From Alisma plantago-aquatica (Eukaryota; Streptophyta; Magnoliopsida; Alismatales; Alismataceae): a DNA stretch of 64,000 nt. The notes beneath the pieces were generated by a model. That model saw only the letters and a list, made by a program, of their open reading frames with translations, was not told the DNA's origin and searched no databases. Each line of letters opens with the position of its first letter. Position 1 is the stretch's first letter. The position numbers and the translations under genes were made by a program. Of the stretch, positions 48,101 through 54,100 are shown one piece after another. The stretch is taken from NCBI GenBank assembly GCA_963693085.1, contig OY856411.1, positions 69,243,001-69,307,000 of the forward strand, written 5' to 3'.

Positions 48101-51100
48101 ATAATACCGACATGTATACCGCCAATACCGCCATTTTTCGATGGCTTCGGTGCAAAATGCACTACTACACTGTATCGACCAAAACCGGCGGTATACCGAC
48201 GGGTATACCGTTTTTTGTGAGAATGACTGTTGTTACTTATTGGGAGGAGAAAAGAAGGTGCATTTGGATGATATTTGGTGATTGGAGCTAATACCAACCC
48301 AAATCAAGGTAATTCTAACTAATCTCTTTCATTTCTACCATTAGCAACCTCTCCATCTCTTTTTCCTACTTTTTTCTTCCACTTTCACCTAAAAAAAGTG
48401 TCTTTTACCCCCAAAGCCTAGTATTACTCCAAATTTTTATATGTTTACGCGAACATACATACATCTATAAGTGTATTATATAGATATGCAATATTATCAC
48501 TAGATCTACCTACTTACAACACTATTACTATTATCATACAATTTATCTAAGCATATTACAATTAGTATCTATATAATTAGTTACTTATTTATGTTTAGTG
48601 GAAGATGTTATAGTAAAGACTAAAGAGTAATGTAAATATAATACAAAGGAGTATTATACACTTATACAGTATTGCACATGAATGAGCAACACGGAACTTC
48701 ATACAATTTGCCAATAATGATGTGTATGAAGAGCATGTGACTACATACAACCACCTTTATAGGATACACATGTCATGACCGCAATATCTCAGTAATATCA
48801 ACTCATCACTGTATGGAGAACCAGCGCGCCACTCAACATACAACCGATGTGAGTTGTAAGTAAATATGTTATTCATATGTTGTAAATTGTATATTATTGC
48901 ATAATTGTGTGTATTTAAGTTTGTGGCTTGTGCTAGTAAAATTTCATATCTTAATCCTACATTTTGTCCTCAAAATCCTTCATCGAAATCTCAACGAAAC
49001 ATGACAGATTCCATACCTCCCACATGATGGACCCCCCCCCACACACACCCAATATAGAATTTTATTGCATAAAACGCTGCATTTAGGTGTAGAGATTACA
49101 CCTGTAAAATTTCATAAATTAATTCGTTCATTTTGGCGTTGAAACGTCCAGGATTGCATCTGTCGGTATTTCCGTCGGTATACCGGTAAATACCTATTTT
49201 CAAGCTGTCGAAACAGCGTCGTATCGGTCACCTTGTTCCTTGGTTTCGACAATAGAAACTTTGCAATTTAGATGAACATGTATTGATTTGGTTGTTTTGT
49301 CGATTGTCACACCAACATTTCCAAGGAAATCTCAACGATAGACCAACGATTTCACGTCTCCTTCATAAAAATGGAAATTTGGTCAAATTACAACAATTTT
49401 GTGGGAATTTAAACCCATGGCACTCAATGAAGGAGACAGAAGGGTAAAGACAATAAAACCTTAATGAGATTAGGGTCTAGGCTCATATGACAAAAGGCGC
49501 ATCACGGTCTCTAGGAAAAAGGAAAGTTTGTTTAACTAATCAAGATGTAATTAAACAAGTAATGTCAAAACAATACAGTCGGCTAGATATTTGGAAAGAA
49601 AAGAAATCCTAATCGACTGGAATATTCTAAGTAATAACTATAAAAATCATCATTCAGAGAGAAAATACTCAAAATAGTAAATAACTAAAAGCTTCACTAT
49701 AAAGGACTAAATGGACTTCAATGAAACTAATTGGGCTCATAAATGGGCTGGGACCGAGCACATCTTTGCATGCTCCACTAAGTATCTTTGGTGGCCGAGA
49801 CTAGATACTAGAGGATGATGATGTGGATTCATTGTCAAAGAAGCCAATCAACTAGCTGCAGCCTTGGCAGTTGGCACATTATGGGGATGGTCCTGTTAGG
49901 GGTTATGCTTTTGACACATTGGCGGGAATGCCACACCCTGTCTATAATTTGTAATGGCTTCATTCTCTTTGGATGGCATATTGCATGTGATCAAAGATGA
50001 TCGGGCACATACATGAAAGAACATGTTCTTGTTTTGGGGATTGAAACAGCTTAAAAAGAGGGTAATGGTATACAGTTTTTTTATGGTTTTAATTTTTGAA
50101 TGGGTAGGGGTGGTAGGTGTCATAGGTCTGTCTGTGATTTTTTCTTGTTGTGTGCTGGAGGGGAAAGATGAATCTCCCTACCTTTTTGGTATTGGGGGGG
50201 GGGGGGGGGGGGGGGGATGCAAGAATCATAAAATTTTATTCATGCCTCCAATTGCTATTTGGTTATAGCCAGACATGGATACTTGGCTAGCGTGCAGCTT
50301 TAATTGTAATCTGTTATTTGACACATGTATAGATTATTCACAAGCAGCATATGATGTTTGCTGAAATTATTTTACATTCTGGATGGAGCCAACATTATGC
50401 AAACGATAGGCATTAACATACCATACTGGAGATGAAAACAGCAACATACCACACTGAAGATGAGAACATACCTTGTAACGGTCAAAAAATTCAACCTGCA
50501 AGTCACAATCATGTGTCTCATTAATTTTCAATATCACAAATGTAACAACTTGTGAAAAATGAACCAGGTTAATTAACGTTATCATCACTTGTTATTCTTC
50601 TCAGAAAAAAGTTAGGTATATCATAAGAAGCCAGGAAATGAATCGTGTCTAGTAGCATTTCACAGAATCATATTAAAAAACCAACATTTAAAGAGAGTTT
50701 TTCATGCAATTGAAAACATGGCTTATAGAGTGAACAAACTCTTAAATATTTATCGTTGCATTACGAAGAAGAAATGAAAACCAGAACTTGGTTACTCGTC
50801 TATGCAGAATATATTTGTATATTAACAGTGGCCTTTTTTTCTGAGAGAAAATTGCCAGCAGCTGATATAAAAGAAAAACTAAATACCATATTTTTATGAA
50901 TGACAACTGACAAGTCCGAATTTGGATGTGTACACAGTATGTGATGTAAATATGGTTATAATGAGCTACACAGTATGTGATGTAAACGTGGTTATAAAGC
51001 AGCTCAAAAAAGGTAGCAATAAATTTAAGACAATGAACATAGGCATTCGGGCGTAAATAACATGGCAGATTAAAGTAAAAATAAAACTGGGAGAAAAAGC

Positions 51101-54100
51101 ACTACAACCGAAAAACTGATTAGTACCTTTTGAATCAACATTCTTCTGAAAATCTGCCCCCTCAGACTAGCCATTACATTTTCCCATATAATTGTCATAT
51201 TCATGACAAAAAGGACAGTGAAAATTGGTTCTAAAGAATATACAAGACCAATTTTTGAAACAACCTCCCACAGTGTCTCTGATCTTCGACCAACAAGGAT
51301 TTCAAAAAATCTGCCTGCAAATAATTTATTGCAGCTTATCAGAAGCAATAGAACTCCTCATATAGATTAACTCTGAGCTAAAATTTTAGCAAGGTCGGAT
51401 CAAAATCTTATAAGATAATTGGACAAATTTTCTCAAACAATATTAATTATAGATTTTAGTTTCAGCGGTGATAAAGTTAGAGTGTAAAAACAACAATATA
51501 TCCAGAAAATATTTTCTAATCAACTAAAATGTGTTGTTAATGTGACTAGAACAGAAAACATTAGAAATTTGAGTGACTTCCTCGTGATGTATTTCTATAT
51601 TTTATATCATAAAAAAAACTATTTAGATATATTGTGTAGTTCTTTATTGTATTTCTTTACTTCTTTAGTTTCATGTAATACGAGCAAAAGTGTATTAAGC
51701 CCATTAGGGTTTTTGTTCACTTCCCTTGTTTCTCTTCCCCTCCTATATTTATGGAACCAGTTTGTTAGGCATCAACACCTCGTCCAGCTTCTGTTCGTAC
51801 AACGCTTTGCACGTTTTTTGGTCTTATGTGCTAATTCCAGTTGGCTAAACTTCTCAGATGATTTGATGATGCCTCTACCGCTACATGGACATTGTGCCTC
51901 CGCATTTGTGCAGCGTTATGTACGTGGGATGTGTTGACCGTGCGCTAATACCACTCACACATTCCTCTTCAATGAAGATGGCGTAGTCATGGTACTTTTG
52001 ATCGTCTGTTCTAGTTTGATTGTGGTGAAATTTTGTTGTGGCATATGGATTCCCTTTATTAGATGTTCTTCATTCTCGATGCACTTCAAAAGACCTTCTC
52101 CAAAGCTCGAGCATTTCCAACCTACAGAGCACAACTCAAAAGAGGTGTCATCATATGTTTATATAGGAAGTTTTGTTTAAGGGAGGGTGACAATCTTTGT
52201 ATGGGGATTCGGGAATGACAATTTTATCTTTTATCGTCTAATCGAGTCCTTTAAGTCCAAGCCAGGACATGAGTTTCTTTCATGCTCCAGTTTGAGTGGA
52301 AGTGTTAGAAAGTATTATTAGCATGTTTAGTTAATAGGATAACTAGTTAATGGGCTTAAGTGTCTCGTCCCATATAGCATGCTTTGAGCCCCAAGTTTGT
52401 AATGTCTCCACCCTATCTCTTATATATTAGACAGGGGTGTGCTATCTAATAACAACAACATAAGTGAGTTTCCCCTCACACCTTTCAACAGCATTAATGA
52501 TCCTATGGTGACTCTTGGCTTTGCTAACTTTGACAAGTTGCCCAAGGCCATCTCCTTGTCCACTAAATCCCCTCTAAAATTATTGCACAACACTTAGTCG
52601 AATTAAACATGCCTTCAAGCTACTTCATCACAAGATGATTGGAACTCCGGTGCTGCTACTCATATGACTTGTAACAAGAAGCTATATATAGTTTTGAGGG
52701 AGTATATACACACCATCATCTAGTTCTCCTATTATTGGGGTAGGTGACACTAGAACTCCCTATATATTTAAATATGTTTTAGAAGTTCCCAAATTCTCAC
52801 TAAATGTTTATCCGTATGATTTACCAAGACAGCAAGACTTTAAACTGCAGTATAACCTAACTTTTGTATATTGTCTCTATGCACGATCTCGAAGGAGATG
52901 ATTGGCGGGGGGACATAAAGGTGGAGATGGTTTGTAATGTTTCAACACATCGTCAACTTCTCCAGCTATTGCACTTGTTTCCCAGGCTACCTCATTTCAT
53001 CAATGGCATTTACACCTTCGTTATCCATCCACGGCAAATTTGAAGTCTTTATTTCCTAGTCTCTCCCCCGAATAAGCTAAATGACTTTCTTGTAACATGT
53101 TAAGCTGGCAAGGTGCTTAATAAGCTAATAACCAAGCTAATCCATACTAGAATTTGCATGCCTATGTAAAAGTGGTGTCCAGTTTATAATAATGAAATGG
53201 TGGGGCCAGATTTGATAAGAGAGTGATTTTGTACGTGAAGAATCACTGTACCAGAAGATGCAGTTGAGTTTAAAGTGAATGGTCACCTATTTTGTGAAGC
53301 CTCACATGCAATATAAATATTTTTGAGACATGGAATAGTAAACATGTGATATCAGTCTTCAAGCTGCGATCTGTCAAACAGTGGTATGGTGTAAAAAAAT
53401 TCTAGTCACTGTAGAAGTTTTCGTATTCTATAATGGATGTCAAAAGAGTCTGAGAGATGAAAATCTACACCCAACAGTTGTTCATTATAAAAGCAAATGA
53501 ACCACGACAAGGCTCTAGAAGATGTTGACTAGGATATAACTAATAGAGATGGGTATCTATATGAAATTTAAGACAATCTTCAACGCATGGTACCATTATA
53601 CTAGAAAGTTTATCACATTTGTCCTTGTAACTTGTAAGAAAAGTGTAAGGTCGTTCGTAGTCACTAAGTTAATGATAAGATGATCCAATGAAAATTACAG
53701 TATTTGTGGGTAGGCTATATGCAGATACCTTTAATTCTAATCTTTGTGGGATCTGTGAGGCATTGTTTCTAGACCATAATATAACCATGCCCAACGGTTT
53801 GTACCTTTAGTATGAGTGAAATCCGTAGTCACTTGCTGTATTTTTGCTACTATTGATATCCTTATCGATAGGTAATGTCATCTTTGATCAAGCAAAAAAT
53901 GACTATGATCAAGTAACAGATAATCCATACGGCTTCTCCGTGCGTTAGCATGATAACCTCTAGAAGTTAACAGTCACATCTCAATAAGTTGACCTGGCTG
54001 TTGGTAAGCCCAGAACTAACTAGTATTTGGTACAGCGAAAAGACTTCAAAGTTCTGCCCACCAAGCAAACATCACCAGCCATAAAGCTTAACCCGTTTCC

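Noticed and set aside
47610..49427. A longer hAT element hosting D4, starting near 47618, 47659 or 47717
   Set aside because: None of the possible left ends has a TSD that matches GCACTCAA at 49420-49427.
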